A stretch of DNA of 64,000 nt, from positions 124,001 to 188,000 of the forward strand of contig NZ_JAEIOI010000005.1 in assembly GCF_021375795.1 (NCBI RefSeq), given 5' to 3'. A program made the translations under genes and the position numbers. Below the pieces are notes generated by a model, which was given only the letters and a program-made list of their open reading frames with translations, searched no databases and was not told the origin of the DNA. The stretch is from Pseudomonas anguilliseptica (GTDB lineage: Bacteria; Pseudomonadota; Gammaproteobacteria; Pseudomonadales; Pseudomonadaceae). Positions 27,476 through 36,711 of this stretch are shown here, one piece after another. Each line of letters opens with the position of its first letter. The first letter of the stretch is position 1.

Positions 27476-27960
27476 TGTGCGTACTCCGCTGGGGACGCCT
27501 GCTTGGCCGCTTTGGCCGCGTCGTGCTGCTGTTTCATGCCGCTTTTTTCCAGCGCCTGCATGACTTCAGGTGGCATGTAATTCTCATCGTGCTTGGCCAG
27601 CACTTCATCGGCAATCAGCACGCCATTAGCGTCGAGCTTGCCCATGGCGACAATGCCCTGCCCTTCACGAAACAGGTCCGGGAGGATGCCGCTGTAGCGG
27701 ATGGTCACGCTCTTGGCACCATCGGTAACGACGAAATCGGTGTCCAGGGAGTCGCTGGAGCGCTTTACCGAACCCTCCTCGACCAAGCCACCGGCACGGA
27801 TGCGGGTATCTTGCGGGGCTTCGCCGTTGGCGATCTGAGTCGGCGTGTAGAACAGGTTGATGTTCTGCTGCAACGCACTCAGGGCCAGGGCCACAGCGAT
27901 GCCGACACCGGCGATGATGGCCAGGACGATATACAGGCGTTTTTTACGCACGGGGTTCAC
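27472..27960 (-). CDS. ccmE: Heme chaperone CcmE
   Basis: Periplasmic chaperone that binds heme covalently and carries it to CcmF. The 162-residue protein has an N-terminal TM anchor ([21 protein letters not shown]), an OB-fold domain starting [13 protein letters not shown], and the heme-binding motif [14 protein letters not shown] (His about 126, Tyr four residues on). The charged, flexible C-terminus is usual. Confidence 0.97.
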   Translation of the reverse strand: MNPVRKKRLYIVLAIIAGVGIAVALALSALQQNINLFYTPTQIANGEAPQDTRIRAGGLVEEGSVKRSSDSLDTDFVVTDGAKSVTIRYSGILPDLFREGQGIVAMGKLDANGVLIADEVLAKHDENYMPPEVMQALEKSGMKQQHDAAKAAKQASPAEYAQ

Positions 27961-28133
27961 TTCGACTCCTCCCGGCGCAAACGACGCGCCTCGTCTTGCA
28001 GATAACGGCGACGTGCCAGGATTGGCAGCGCCACATTCAGCGCCAGCACAGCCAGGCTGATGGCATAACAGGACCAGACATAAGGCCCATGGGTGCCCAT
28101 GGCGATAAAGTCGCTAAAACTGGCAAAACTCAT
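27957..28133 (-). CDS. ccmD: Heme exporter accessory protein CcmD
   Basis: Small single-TM protein needed to release holo-CcmE from the CcmABC complex. The 58-residue product reads [22 protein letters not shown] followed by a basic cytoplasmic tail ([18 protein letters not shown]), the family hallmark. ATG 28133 overlaps the ccmC stop by four bases; the open frame extends further upstream but only inside ccmC. Confidence 0.92.
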   Translation of the reverse strand: MSFASFSDFIAMGTHGPYVWSCYAISLAVLALNVALPILARRRYLQDEARRLRREESK

Positions 28134-28897
28134 TGGCCTTTCTCCACCAGCGCCTTGACCTCGGCTTTGGCCCAACTGCTGCGCGCCTCGCGCTTAAGCA
28201 CTTCCAGACGCATGCGCATCAGCAGCACGGCACCAAAGAAGCAGTAGAAGCCCAGCACCATGATCAGCAGCGGCATCCACATCTCGAACGGCATGGCCGG
28301 CTTGGCCACCACACTGAAGGTCGCCGGCTGGTGCAAGGTGTTCCACCACTCCACCGAGTATTTGATGATCGGGATGTTCACCACACCGACGATGGCCAAT
28401 ACCGCACAGGCCTTGGCCGCGCTGTCACGGTTGGTGATGGCATTGCCCAGGGCGATCACCCCGAAGTACAGGAACAGCAGAATCAGCATCGAAGTCAGGC
28501 GGGCATCCCAGACCCAGTAGGTGCCCCAGGTTGGTTTGCCCCACACCGCGCCGGTTACCAGGGCGATCACCGTCATCCAGGCACCAATCGGTGCAGCCTG
28601 CTGCAGGGCGACATCGGCCAGCTTCATCTTCCACACCAGGCCGACAATGCCGGCCACCGCCAGCATCACGTAGATCGACTGAGCAAGAAACGCCGCGGGC
28701 ACATGGATGTAAATGATGCGAAAGCTGTTGCCCTGCTGGTAATCCGGCGGCGCAAAAGCCAGCCCCCAGACCAAGCCGACCACCAGCAGCACAGCGGCGG
28801 CCAGGGCCAACCAGGGCAACCAGCGGCTGCTGATTTCATAAAACCATTTGGGCGAGCCGAGTTTGTGAAACCACGTCCAGTTCATCAGGTTACTCAT
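28130..28897 (-). CDS. ccmC: Heme transporter/handling protein CcmC
   Basis: Presents heme to CcmE at the periplasmic face. The 255-residue protein has six TM helices and the WWD-type signature [25 protein letters not shown]. Two conserved periplasmic histidines are expected, in IYIHVPAA and in WWNTLHQP. The start may be ATG 28897 or the in-frame ATG five codons later (MNWTWFHKL); neither has a good ribosome-binding site. A 64-bp gap separates it from ccmB, the only uncoupled junction in the operon. Confidence 0.96.
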   Translation of the reverse strand: MSNLMNWTWFHKLGSPKWFYEISSRWLPWLALAAAVLLVVGLVWGLAFAPPDYQQGNSFRIIYIHVPAAFLAQSIYVMLAVAGIVGLVWKMKLADVALQQAAPIGAWMTVIALVTGAVWGKPTWGTYWVWDARLTSMLILLFLYFGVIALGNAITNRDSAAKACAVLAIVGVVNIPIIKYSVEWWNTLHQPATFSVVAKPAMPFEMWMPLLIMVLGFYCFFGAVLLMRMRLEVLKREARSSWAKAEVKALVEKGQ

Positions 28898-28961
28898 CAA
28901 TGCTAGGGCTGGTCAGGGCGCAGGCAGGCACCCAGCTCAACCGGCCATTCAGGCTTATTGT

Positions 28962-29633
28962 CTACTCAGCGACACTGATCGTCAGACCAGCGGCGATGGC
29001 AAAAGGTGTCAAGGTCACCGCCAATGCGGTGAGGCTGGCCAACCACAACAGGTGGCCGACCGCCGGCAATCCTTGCAGGCTGGCTTGTAACGCACCGCTG
29101 CCGAGAATCAGCACCGGGATGTACAACGGCAAAATCAGCAACGCGAGCAACAGGCCACCGCGTTTGAGACCCACGGTCAGCGCAGCCCCAACCGCACCGA
29201 GCAGGCTCAGCACTGGTGTACCGAGCAGCAGCGAGATCAGCAGCACCGGCAGGCAGCGCCCCGGCAAACCCAGCATCAATGCCAGAACTGGTGCCAACAG
29301 CACCAGCGCCAGCCCCGAGAAAAGCCAGTGTGCCAGCACCTTGGCCAGAACCAGAAGAGCCAGGGGGTGCGGCGAAAGGACCCACTGCTCCAGCGAGCCG
29401 TCTTCGAAATCACTGCGAAACAGCCCGTCCAGCGAGAGCAGCACGGCCAATAGCGCTGCCACCCACACCAGGCCAGGCGAAAGGCTTTGTAACAACTGCG
29501 TCTGTGGGCCCACAGCCAATGGAAACAACGCAATCACAATGGCAAAGAACACTAATGGATTGGCCAACTCGGCCGGGCGGCGAAACAACAGGCGCGCCTC
29601 ACGGGCCAGCAGCAGGGTAAAAACATTGCTCAT
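28962..29633 (-). CDS. ccmB: Heme exporter membrane subunit CcmB
   Basis: Membrane subunit of the CcmAB ABC transporter that drives holo-CcmE release. The 223-residue protein has six TM helices, beginning [24 protein letters not shown], with the conserved [25 protein letters not shown] cytoplasmic loop. Overlaps ccmA by four bases. Confidence 0.96.
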   Translation of the reverse strand: MSNVFTLLLAREARLLFRRPAELANPLVFFAIVIALFPLAVGPQTQLLQSLSPGLVWVAALLAVLLSLDGLFRSDFEDGSLEQWVLSPHPLALLVLAKVLAHWLFSGLALVLLAPVLALMLGLPGRCLPVLLISLLLGTPVLSLLGAVGAALTVGLKRGGLLLALLILPLYIPVLILGSGALQASLQGLPAVGHLLWLASLTALAVTLTPFAIAAGLTISVAE

Positions 29634-30265
29634 GGCGTGCGTTGTCCCAGGTCAAGCTCACGGTAGCCGGCCGGTTTGACCGTCAGTTCGTGGTGCGTGG
29701 TCAACACCACCAGACCGCCCTGCTGACAATGGGTAGCCAGGTGGCTTTCCAGCTGCGCCACCGCAGCTTTATCCAGCGCAGTAAACGGCTCATCCAGCAC
29801 CCAAAGTGACGGGCCCGGCAGATACAGACGGGCCAGCGCCACGCGGCGTTGCTGCCCGGCGGACAGGGTATGACAGGGCACATCCTCGAAACCGCGTAGC
29901 CCCACCGCCGCCAGCGCCTGCCAGATGGCCTCACGTTCGACCGGCTGATGCAGGGCGCAGAGCCAGGTCAAGTTTTCCTCGGCAGTGAGCAAGCCCTTGA
30001 TGCCGGCGGCATGGCCAATCCACAACAGGTTACGTGCCAGCTCGGCACGCTGCGCCGCCAACAGCTGGCCATTCAGGCGAATCTCACCGGCAGTCGGCTG
30101 CATCAGCCCAGCCAACAGGCGCAACAGACTGGTCTTGCCGCTGCCGTTGGGACCAACCACCTGCAGCATCTCACCGGGAACCAGACGCAGCTCCAGGCGC
30201 TCGAAGAGCATGCGCCAATCCCGCTCACAAGCGAGCGCAACGGCTTCAAGAAGAGGGCTGGTCAA
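29630..30265 (-). CDS. ccmA: Heme exporter ATP-binding subunit CcmA
   Basis: ATPase of the CcmAB complex. The 211-residue protein has Walker [18 protein letters not shown] (about 39), signature [14 protein letters not shown], and Walker [13 protein letters not shown]. The best start appears to be TTG 30265, giving [17 protein letters not shown], with AGGTG eight bases upstream; no ATG or GTG is available in frame there, and a second TTG lies nine codons earlier. First gene of the ccm operon. Confidence 0.93.
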   Translation of the reverse strand: MTSPLLEAVALACERDWRMLFERLELRLVPGEMLQVVGPNGSGKTSLLRLLAGLMQPTAGEIRLNGQLLAAQRAELARNLLWIGHAAGIKGLLTAEENLTWLCALHQPVEREAIWQALAAVGLRGFEDVPCHTLSAGQQRRVALARLYLPGPSLWVLDEPFTALDKAAVAQLESHLATHCQQGGLVVLTTHHELTVKPAGYRELDLGQRTP

Positions 30266-30368
30266 GGCATTGGCACCTAAGATGGATGGCAAAAGCTGTT
30301 CAAGTCAGCAGAGTCTTGGCCGCTATACTGACGCAAGTGGAATGCGCAGCCGAACCAGACGGGGCGCG

Positions 30369-30374
30369 ATTATA
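30369..30374 (-). promoter_or_regulatory. Candidate -10 box for the ccm operon
   Basis: Perfect TATAAT on the minus strand, about 100 bp before the ccmA start, followed by a GC-rich stretch (CGCGCCCC). No convincing -35 hexamer stands 16-18 bp upstream, so an activator may be needed. The divergent FliK-like gene shares this region. Confidence 0.4.
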
Positions 30375-30428
30375 CATGCCCAGCTCCGCCTGCCGCAGCG
30401 GGCATTTTCGACAGGGTGTAACCCGCCA

Positions 30429-31967
30429 ATGAGCGAAATCAGCAGCCCGCGGCCCCTGCCGCCAGCGCCCCCCAGCAGCCGCCCCAATGCCGTAGCGGCC
30501 GATCTGGCGGTAAAACTGCTGCAACCCATGCAAGGCTTGCTGGCCAGCGGTGAAACCGCCAAGGCCGAGGTGATCGCCCTCAAGGAAGTGGCGCAGAGCT
30601 TTCAGATGCTGCTCAAACTGACCCTGGAAAATGGTCGCCAAAACACCCTGGAAGCCAGTAGCCCACGACCGATTGCCCAGGGCACATCACTGGCGGTGAC
30701 GGCCCTGTCGGAAACTCGCCTGGCTCTGTCCGTCCTGATGGGCACCGACAAGCCCCTGACCAGCCTGGACCTGGAGCAGCTGCCAGTTGGCACCCTGCTG
30801 CAGGGCAAGGTGATAGCACGCGAGCAGTTATTGCAAAGCCGCTCGCAGCAGGTGGTTTACAAAGTGCTGGTCAACCTGCTCAACACACCTCTGGCCGGCA
30901 GCAAACTGTCCCTGGAAACCCCACTGGCCCTACCCCTAGGCAGCCTGCTCAGCGCCCAGGTACAGGGCAGCCAGGCGTTGAACTTTCTACCGCTGAGCGG
31001 ACGCCTCGATCAGCTCGCCCTGAGCCAGCAACTGGGCATGCAAGGTAGTCGTCAGGGCTCTCTGGAAGGCCTGTTCAACGCTCTGCAGAGCCTGCGCGGC
31101 AATGCCGAGATGAGTGAAGGCCTGCGTACCAGCATTGATAAGCTCTTCGGCGCACTGCCCGACGCCACCCAGCTGAGTACCGCCAAGGGCCTGGCGGCTG
31201 CCCTGGAGAACAGTGGCATCCTGCTGGAAAGCAAATTACTCGGTGGCCAGGGCCAGGCATTGCCGACCGACCTCAAGGCCAATCTGCTGCGCCTGATTAC
31301 CCAGTTGCTGCCCAATCTGCCTGCGGGCACTCCGCTGACCGCTGCCAATGCCAGCCTGGCACAGGCAATGCCGGCATTGGCTCGCGATCTGCTGGGTAGC
31401 CTGGGCAAAGCCAGTAACCGTCAACAGGCACTGAGCTTTCCCCTGCCCTCACGTCTGCTCCAGGCCATGGACGGTGAAGCCGATCTGGAAGCCCTGCTGA
31501 AACTTGCCGCCGCCGCCATTTCACGCTTGCAGACCCACCAACTCTCCAGCCTCGCGCAGAGCCAGGTCGGCCCGGACGGTAACCTGCTCACCACCTGGCA
31601 ACTGGAGCTGCCCATGCGCAACCAACAGGAGTTAGTGCCCTTGCAGGTCAAGATCCAGCGCGATGAGGGCAACCCGCAAGGCAAGCCCGAGAAAAAGGAA
31701 CCGCTGTGGAAGGTGGAACTGGCTTTTGATCTGGACCCACTGGGCCCTTTGCAGGTGCAGGCGCAACTGGCCCACGGCCGATTGTCCAGCCAGCTGTGGG
31801 CTGAGCGCGGCAGCACCGTGAACCTGATCGATGCGGAACTGGAAAACCTGCGCCAACGCCTTAGCGATGCTGGCCTGCAAGTCGGTGAGTTGGCCTGCCA
31901 CCAGGGCATGCCACCGCGCGGCCCGCGCACCACTCTGGAACAACGCTGGGTAGACGAAACCGCATGA
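30429..31967 (+). CDS. FliK-like protein (Flg_hook C-terminal domain), second copy outside the fli operon
   Basis: A 512-residue protein whose last 130 residues resemble the FliK/Flg_hook C-terminal domain: LLTTWQLELPMRNQQELVPLQVKI, WKVELAFDLDPLGPLQVQAQL, then SSQLWAERGSTVNLIDAELENLRQRLSDAGLQV. The long N-terminal part is leucine/glutamine/alanine-rich and low in complexity, as in hook-length rulers. The ATG at 30429 is the first plausible start; the frame is open upstream but overlaps the ccm control region. It overlaps the FlhB-like gene by four bases. The normal fliK of the flagellum is at 52300-53547, so this is a paralogue, possibly acting in export switching. Confidence 0.75.
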   Translation: MSEISSPRPLPPAPPSSRPNAVAADLAVKLLQPMQGLLASGETAKAEVIALKEVAQSFQMLLKLTLENGRQNTLEASSPRPIAQGTSLAVTALSETRLALSVLMGTDKPLTSLDLEQLPVGTLLQGKVIAREQLLQSRSQQVVYKVLVNLLNTPLAGSKLSLETPLALPLGSLLSAQVQGSQALNFLPLSGRLDQLALSQQLGMQGSRQGSLEGLFNALQSLRGNAEMSEGLRTSIDKLFGALPDATQLSTAKGLAAALENSGILLESKLLGGQGQALPTDLKANLLRLITQLLPNLPAGTPLTAANASLAQAMPALARDLLGSLGKASNRQQALSFPLPSRLLQAMDGEADLEALLKLAAAAISRLQTHQLSSLAQSQVGPDGNLLTTWQLELPMRNQQELVPLQVKIQRDEGNPQGKPEKKEPLWKVELAFDLDPLGPLQVQAQLAHGRLSSQLWAERGSTVNLIDAELENLRQRLSDAGLQVGELACHQGMPPRGPRTTLEQRWVDETA

Positions 31968-32293
31968 AGAAAAGCGCCCCCCGCCAAGCCATCGCCCTGA
32001 CCTATGACGGCCAGAGCGCACCCGTACTCAGCGCCAAAGGCGACGACGAACTGGCCGAAGCCATTCTGGCCATTGCCCGCGAATATGAAGTGCCGATCTA
32101 TGAGAATGCCGAACTGGTGCGCCTGCTGGCACGCCTGGAGCTGGGCGATGCCATCCCCGAACAGCTATATCGCTGCATCGCGGAAATCATTGCCTTTGCC
32201 TGGTACCTGAAGGGCAAAGCGCCGGCCGGCAGTGAGCGTGATACCGATATCACGCCGCCGCTGCGCCTATTGGAGGGACCTGCAGCATCTTGA
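31964..32293 (+). CDS. FlhB C-terminal-domain homologue (FhlB-like)
   Basis: A 109-residue soluble protein matching only the cytoplasmic autocleaved part of FlhB: AIALTYDGQSAPVLSAKGDDELAEAILAIARE against the FlhB stretch that follows NPTH, then VPIYENAELVRLLARLELGDAIPEQLYRCIAEIIAFAWYL. The NPTH cleavage motif and the membrane domain are missing. Small FlhB-like proteins elsewhere can partly replace the FlhB C-terminus in type III export. It is coupled to the FliK-like gene, repeating the partnership of FliK with FlhB. Confidence 0.88.
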   Translation: MKKSAPRQAIALTYDGQSAPVLSAKGDDELAEAILAIAREYEVPIYENAELVRLLARLELGDAIPEQLYRCIAEIIAFAWYLKGKAPAGSERDTDITPPLRLLEGPAAS

Positions 32294-32307
32294 AGGTTGT
32301 TAAGGAA

Positions 32308-32712
32308 TCAGGAGCGCTGCAACTTGGCTTGTTGCATCTTGCTGATCAGCTCAGCTTCGGCCTTGCTCAGACCGCAAGATTGAGTGAGATCATCCACGCT
32401 GGCACCCATGCCAGCCAGACGGGCGGCCTGGGTGAATGACAGGCTGCTGGGGTCACGCTGCTCGATCTGATTGAGCTTGTCCGGTAGCGGTGCGACCACC
32501 CGGCGCAACTCATGCAACTCTTCACCCATCTGCACGCTACCGGTCAGATAGGCGTCCAGTCGCCGGCTGAGCTCCTTGAGCCGCCGATCACGCACCGCAT
32601 CACGCTCGCCCTGCAGTTTGATGGCATCACGCAGCTGCCGGGTCAGCCAGATGCAAGCGCCTACCAGCCCCAGACAGACCAAGGCCAGCGCGATCAGCAG
32701 CACGTCGAGCAT
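32308..32712 (-). CDS. DUF2802 family protein at the end of the chemotaxis operon
   Basis: A 134-residue protein with one N-terminal TM helix (VLLIALALVCLGLVGACIWLT), a coiled coil rich in Arg/Glu (about 28-85) and a C-terminal helical motif, ARLAGMGASVDDLTQSCGLSKAEAELISKM, the DUF2802 signature resembling a helix-turn-helix. Function unknown; family members follow cheW in pseudomonads. It starts 3 bp after cheW and ends 14 bp from the convergent FhlB-like gene. Confidence 0.88.
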   Translation of the reverse strand: MLDVLLIALALVCLGLVGACIWLTRQLRDAIKLQGERDAVRDRRLKELSRRLDAYLTGSVQMGEELHELRRVVAPLPDKLNQIEQRDPSSLSFTQAARLAGMGASVDDLTQSCGLSKAEAELISKMQQAKLQRS

Positions 32713-32715
32713 GGC

Positions 32716-33195
32716 TTAGATGCTCTCCAGCTCGGACCACTCTTCTTCGCTCATCATCTTGTCCAGCTCAACCAGAATCAGCAGCTCGCCGTTCTTGTTG
32801 CAGACGCCCTGGATAAACTTGGCGGATTCGTCATTGCCCACGTTCGGCGCGGTTTCCACTTCCGATTGGCGCAGGTAAACCACCTCGGCCACGCTGTCGA
32901 CCAGAATCCCGATCACCTGCTTGTCGGCCTCGATGATTACGATGCGCGTGTTATCCGTGACCTCACTGGAGTCGAGACCAAAGCGCTGACGGGTATCGAT
33001 CACGGTGACCACATTACCGCGCAGGTTGATGATGCCCAGCACATAGCTCGGAGCACCCGGCACAGGGGCAATCTCGGTATAACGCAGGACTTCCTGAACC
33101 TGCATCACATTGATGCCATAGGTTTCGTTGTCCAGGCGGAAAGTCACCCACTGCAGAATCGGATCTTCAGAACCTTGTGCAGAACTCTTCTTCAT
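32716..33195 (-). CDS. cheW: Chemotaxis coupling protein CheW
   Basis: Scaffold that couples receptors to CheA in chemosensory arrays. The 159-residue protein is a single SH3-like CheW domain: QWVTFRLDNETYGINVMQVQEVLRYTEIAPVPGAPSYVLGIINLRGNVVTVIDTRQRFGL, with VGILVDSVAEVV and a C-terminal LDKMMSEEEW. It lies downstream of the ParP-like gene with a 105-bp gap and directly before the DUF2802 gene. Confidence 0.96.
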   Translation of the reverse strand: MKKSSAQGSEDPILQWVTFRLDNETYGINVMQVQEVLRYTEIAPVPGAPSYVLGIINLRGNVVTVIDTRQRFGLDSSEVTDNTRIVIIEADKQVIGILVDSVAEVVYLRQSEVETAPNVGNDESAKFIQGVCNKNGELLILVELDKMMSEEEWSELESI

Positions 33196-33300
33196 GTCCC
33201 TAGCCTCGTCATGAACCGCTCGCGGCGGCGATCGCGGGTGTATATCCCGCTGTCATTACTATAGTTGCAAAGCTGCGCTCATCGCACCGCCTGGCGTTAT

Positions 33301-34161
33301 TCAATGTACCCGGTTGGTTGCCATACGCTTGGCCGCACCACTGGCAATCAATTCGGCCAGAGACGCGATATCCAGCAAGGCGCACATATGTTCGATCACC
33401 GTCCCCGCCAGCCATGGGCGCTGAGTACGCTGACTGCGCCACTTCACTTCATTGGGGTCCAGGCGAATCGAGCGGCTGACCTGATGCACTGCAAGCCCCC
33501 ACTCATAGCCCTGCACGGAAATTACATACTGCAGGCCTTCACGAAAATCATCGCGGTAACGATCCGGCATCACCCAGCGAGCGGTATCCAGTACCTTCAA
33601 GTTGCCTGCCTGGCACGGCAGTATGCCGAGAAACCAGTCTGGCTGGCCAAATAATGGCGTGAGCTCCTGGCCTTGCAGAGGATAGATCGAGCCCAGGCAT
33701 ACCAGAGGAACCGCCAGGGTTAACCCGGCCACATCGAACAACAGGCACTCGAATGGCCCTTCGGCCCACTCAGGCCGTCCCTGCTGCACCAACTCAGGCA
33801 CCACCAAGGCATCAGGTGCGGCCTGCGCGGCTTCACTCACCGGGTTTTCAGCCACTACGACTGGCACCGGCTCTGGCGTCTCAACCGCAGGTAAAGGCAT
33901 TTCTATGGTCGGCAACACCAGCGGGCGTGGTGCCAGCTCAATCACCGGTTTGGCGACAGGTACCTGCGCAATGATGCGGGCATCACGCACCTGCTCTTCC
34001 AGCACAGCGGCCTCGAACTCATCCAGGCTAATGCTATCGGCGCTGAAATCATCTGCCTCAAGACTATCGGCCAACTCACTCGCAGCATCCTGCAGCAAGC
34101 CGTCCAGGTAGGACTGCAAGGCCAGTTGCGGACGTGTTGCGGTGGCAAGGGGACGACTCAT
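33301..34161 (-). CDS. CheW-domain protein of the ParP type (array localisation)
   Basis: A 286-residue protein. The first ~125 residues are an acidic, proline/valine-rich disordered tail that begins MSRPLATATRPQLALQSYLDGLLQDAASE, and residues ~135-280 are a CheW-like domain (FECLLFDVAGLTLAVPLVCLGSIYPL and WLAGTVIEHMCALLDI). Together with the ParA-like ATPase encoded just upstream this matches the ParC/ParP pair that places chemotaxis arrays at the cell pole. Start at ATG 34161; a GTG two codons earlier is in frame. A sigma-28-like promoter candidate lies 32 bp upstream. Confidence 0.87.
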   Translation of the reverse strand: MSRPLATATRPQLALQSYLDGLLQDAASELADSLEADDFSADSISLDEFEAAVLEEQVRDARIIAQVPVAKPVIELAPRPLVLPTIEMPLPAVETPEPVPVVVAENPVSEAAQAAPDALVVPELVQQGRPEWAEGPFECLLFDVAGLTLAVPLVCLGSIYPLQGQELTPLFGQPDWFLGILPCQAGNLKVLDTARWVMPDRYRDDFREGLQYVISVQGYEWGLAVHQVSRSIRLDPNEVKWRSQRTQRPWLAGTVIEHMCALLDIASLAELIASGAAKRMATNRVH

Positions 34162-34192
34162 GAACACAACCCAAAATAACGATCTGTACAGA

Positions 34193-34220
34193 CTATCGGC
34201 CGCTCTAGCGACAGACTTGA
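34193..34220 (-). promoter_or_regulatory. Sigma-28 (FliA)-like promoter before the parP-like gene and cheW
   Basis: On the minus strand TCAA (34217-34220), a 16-bp spacer and GCCGATAG (34193-34200) resemble the FliA consensus TAAA-N15-GCCGATAA. It lies in the 87-bp gap between the ParA-like and ParP-like genes, with a predicted leader of about 25 nt. The spacer is one base longer than usual. Confidence 0.5.
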
Positions 34221-34248
34221 GCCAACCACTTCAGCATAGCTTTTCATC

Positions 34249-35037
34249 TCAGGCGACCTGCGCCGCGATCTGCTGCGACAGCAAGTGCTTGAGCAGCGCA
34301 CGATAGGCAATCACACCACGGCTGTTGTTATCAAATTGCGAAGGCGTGAGCCCTGCCCGGCTGGCATCACGCAAGCGCGTATCCACCGGAATGTAAGCTG
34401 GCCACAGATGATCCGGATAACTATTACGCAGCACCCGCAGTGTGCCCATGGAGGCCTGGGTACGGCGGTCAAACAGGGTCGGCACAATGGTGTAAGGTAA
34501 AGCCTGCTGGCGCGAACGGTTGATCATCGCCAGGGTATTGACCATCCGCTCCAGGCCTTTGACGGCAAGGAACTCGGTCTGTACCGGAATCACCAGCTGC
34601 TGACTGGCGGCCAGGGCATTGACCATCAACACACCCAACAAGGGTGGACTGTCGATCACCGCATGGTCGAAATCCTGCCAGAGCTGCGCCAGGCTCTTGG
34701 CAATCACCAGCCCCAGACCACTCTGCCCAGGCGACTGACGCTCGAGGGTGGCCAGCGCCGTACTCGACGGCAGCAGGGAAATACGTTCATGGCTGGTGGG
34801 CAACAGCAGTTGCTGCGGCAAACCACGCGGCACACTGCCCTGATGCTGAAATAGGTCAAAGCAACTGTGTTCCAGGCTATCCGGATCGTGTCCAAAATAG
34901 CTGGTCATGGATCCATGGGGGTCGAGGTCGACCACCACCACACGCTTACCGGCATCGGCCAACAGGCCTGCCAGGGCGATTGATGTGGTGGTCTTGCCGA
35001 CTCCACCTTTTTGATTGGCTACTGCCCAGACTCTCAT
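34249..35037 (-). CDS. ParA/Soj-family ATPase of the chemotaxis operon (ParC type)
   Basis: A 262-residue P-loop ATPase with a deviant Walker A (NQKGGVGKTTTSIALAGLLA), VVVVDLDPHGSMTSYFG, the switch DFDHAVIDSPPLLGVLMVNAL and PVQTEFLAVKGLERM. Members encoded beside cheW/parP genes position chemosensory arrays at the old pole rather than partition plasmids. ATG 35037 lies nine bases after GGGAGG; a second ATG three codons upstream overlaps that site. It follows motD with a 51-bp gap. Confidence 0.92.
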   Translation of the reverse strand: MRVWAVANQKGGVGKTTTSIALAGLLADAGKRVVVVDLDPHGSMTSYFGHDPDSLEHSCFDLFQHQGSVPRGLPQQLLLPTSHERISLLPSSTALATLERQSPGQSGLGLVIAKSLAQLWQDFDHAVIDSPPLLGVLMVNALAASQQLVIPVQTEFLAVKGLERMVNTLAMINRSRQQALPYTIVPTLFDRRTQASMGTLRVLRNSYPDHLWPAYIPVDTRLRDASRAGLTPSQFDNNSRGVIAYRALLKHLLSQQIAAQVA

Positions 35038-35088
35038 CGTTATCATCCTCCCGGTACAGCTATAGCCTGACCGAGAACGGGGTCACCC

Positions 35089-35958
35089 TTATGGGGCCGG
35101 CGACGGGGGATTGACGGCTCCCGCTTGCGGGGCCGGCGCTGCTGGGGCTGGTGCAGGTTGCGTGCCAGCCCGTTGCAAGGCCGCATCGGGTTTGGCATTG
35201 GCGCTGCCAACACCACTCACACTGCGGCGCACATCAAGATTGCGCGATATCACCAGTACCACCCGACGGTTACGTCCGCGGCCTTCTGCAGTGCTATTGT
35301 CCGCCACTGGTTGAAATTCGCCATAGCCAACAGCAGCCAGTCGGCTGGGATTGACCCCATCCATGGTCAGCATACGCACGATACTGGCCGCCCGCGCGGT
35401 AGACAGCTCCCAGTTGGTCGGGAACTGCGCCGTCTGAATCGGCAGGTTATCGGTAAAGCCTTCCACATGAATCGGGTTTTCATAAGGTGCCAGAATTTTG
35501 GCGACCTTTTCGATAATGTCGAACGCGGCATTATTGGGGATCGCATCGCCACTGGTGAACAGCAAGCTGGAGCTGAGCTCGATCTCGATCCACAACTCGT
35601 TGCCACTGACCTTGAGCTGCTCGGACTGAATCAGGTCGCCAAAGGCTTCGCGCACGCTGTTGGCAATGCTTTCCAGTGAGTCCGCAGCCGAGAGCGTGGT
35701 TTCCTCATCCACCAGTGAACGATCCGGCTCGGTTGTGCGCGGTCGCTCATCGCCCACCGGAATCGGCTTGATCGCTCGATCAGGCTGGTTGAATACCCCA
35801 GTCAGGCTGTCTGAAAGAATCTTGTACTTGCCTTCGTTGATCGAGGAGATCGAATACATCACCACGAAAAACGCGAACAGCAAGGTGATGAAGTCGGCAT
35901 AGGAGACCAGCCAACGCTCGTGGTTTTCATGTTCTTCGTGATGACGCCTGCGGGCCAT
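35089..35958 (-). CDS. motD: Flagellar motor stator protein MotD
   Basis: MotB-type stator subunit anchoring the second Pseudomonas stator (MotCD) to peptidoglycan. The 289-residue protein has a basic N-terminus, a single TM with the proton-carrying aspartate in YADFITLLFAFF (Asp22), a plug/linker region and an OmpA-like domain (about 115-245) with VEGFTDNLPIQTAQFPTNWELSTARA. The C-terminal tail is a Pro/Ala-rich stretch. It follows motC by 12 bp. Confidence 0.95.
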   Translation of the reverse strand: MARRRHHEEHENHERWLVSYADFITLLFAFFVVMYSISSINEGKYKILSDSLTGVFNQPDRAIKPIPVGDERPRTTEPDRSLVDEETTLSAADSLESIANSVREAFGDLIQSEQLKVSGNELWIEIELSSSLLFTSGDAIPNNAAFDIIEKVAKILAPYENPIHVEGFTDNLPIQTAQFPTNWELSTARAASIVRMLTMDGVNPSRLAAVGYGEFQPVADNSTAEGRGRNRRVVLVISRNLDVRRSVSGVGSANAKPDAALQRAGTQPAPAPAAPAPQAGAVNPPSPAP

Positions 35959-35970
35959 GCGCTGTCCCCA

Positions 35971-36711
35971 TCAGTCCATAAAGCCTTGCAGCTTCAATTC
36001 GATGGAGCGCGGGTTCTCACCCTCGGCAATCGACAGGATGCCTTCAAGCAGCATTTCGCGGTAACGCGACTGTCGCTGGGCAATGGCTTTGAGTTTGTTG
36101 CCAATCGGCAATAGCAACAGGTTGGCAAAACCAACCCCGTAGATGGTCGCGACAAAGGCTACGGCAATACCACTGCCCAGCATGCTTGGGTCAGCCAGAT
36201 TGCCCATCACATGGATCAGGCCCATCACCGCACCGATGATGCCGATCGTCGGAGCGTAGCCACCCATGCTCTCGAACACCTTGGCGGCCTGGATATCGCG
36301 GCCTTCCTGGGTGTACAGATCGACCTCGAGAATACTGCGAATGGCTTCAGGCTCGGCACCATCAACCAGCAGTTGCAGACCTTTGCGGGCATAGGGGTCA
36401 GCTTCGGCATCAGCCACCGCTTCCAGCCCCAGCAGGCCTTCCTTGCGCGCAGTCATACTCCAGCCCACCACGCGATTGATACCGCCGGCCAGATCAATTC
36501 GCGGCGGAAAGAATATCCAGCTGATAATCGCCAGCGCACGCTTGAATACACTCACCGGGGCCTGCAGAAACGCAGCCCCCAGCGTACCGCCTACCACGAT
36601 CAGGGCAGCCGGGCCATTGAGCAGGGCTCCGGCATGACCACCTTCCAGGTAGTTGCCACCGAGGATGGCGACAAATGCCAGGATGACCCCGATAAGGCTC
36701 AGTACATCCAT
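35971..36711 (-). CDS. motC: Flagellar motor stator protein MotC
   Basis: MotA-type stator subunit, four TM helices. The 246-residue protein starts [26 protein letters not shown]. Its cytoplasmic loop carries charged residues, including R and E positions for rotor contact (RKGLQLLVDGAEPEAIRSILE), and its C-terminal TM pair spans YAPTIGIIGAVMGLIHVMGNLADPSMLGSGIAVAFVATIYGVG with the conserved prolines. Its start shares one base with the cheB stop. Confidence 0.95.
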   Translation of the reverse strand: MDVLSLIGVILAFVAILGGNYLEGGHAGALLNGPAALIVVGGTLGAAFLQAPVSVFKRALAIISWIFFPPRIDLAGGINRVVGWSMTARKEGLLGLEAVADAEADPYARKGLQLLVDGAEPEAIRSILEVDLYTQEGRDIQAAKVFESMGGYAPTIGIIGAVMGLIHVMGNLADPSMLGSGIAVAFVATIYGVGFANLLLLPIGNKLKAIAQRQSRYREMLLEGILSIAEGENPRSIELKLQGFMD

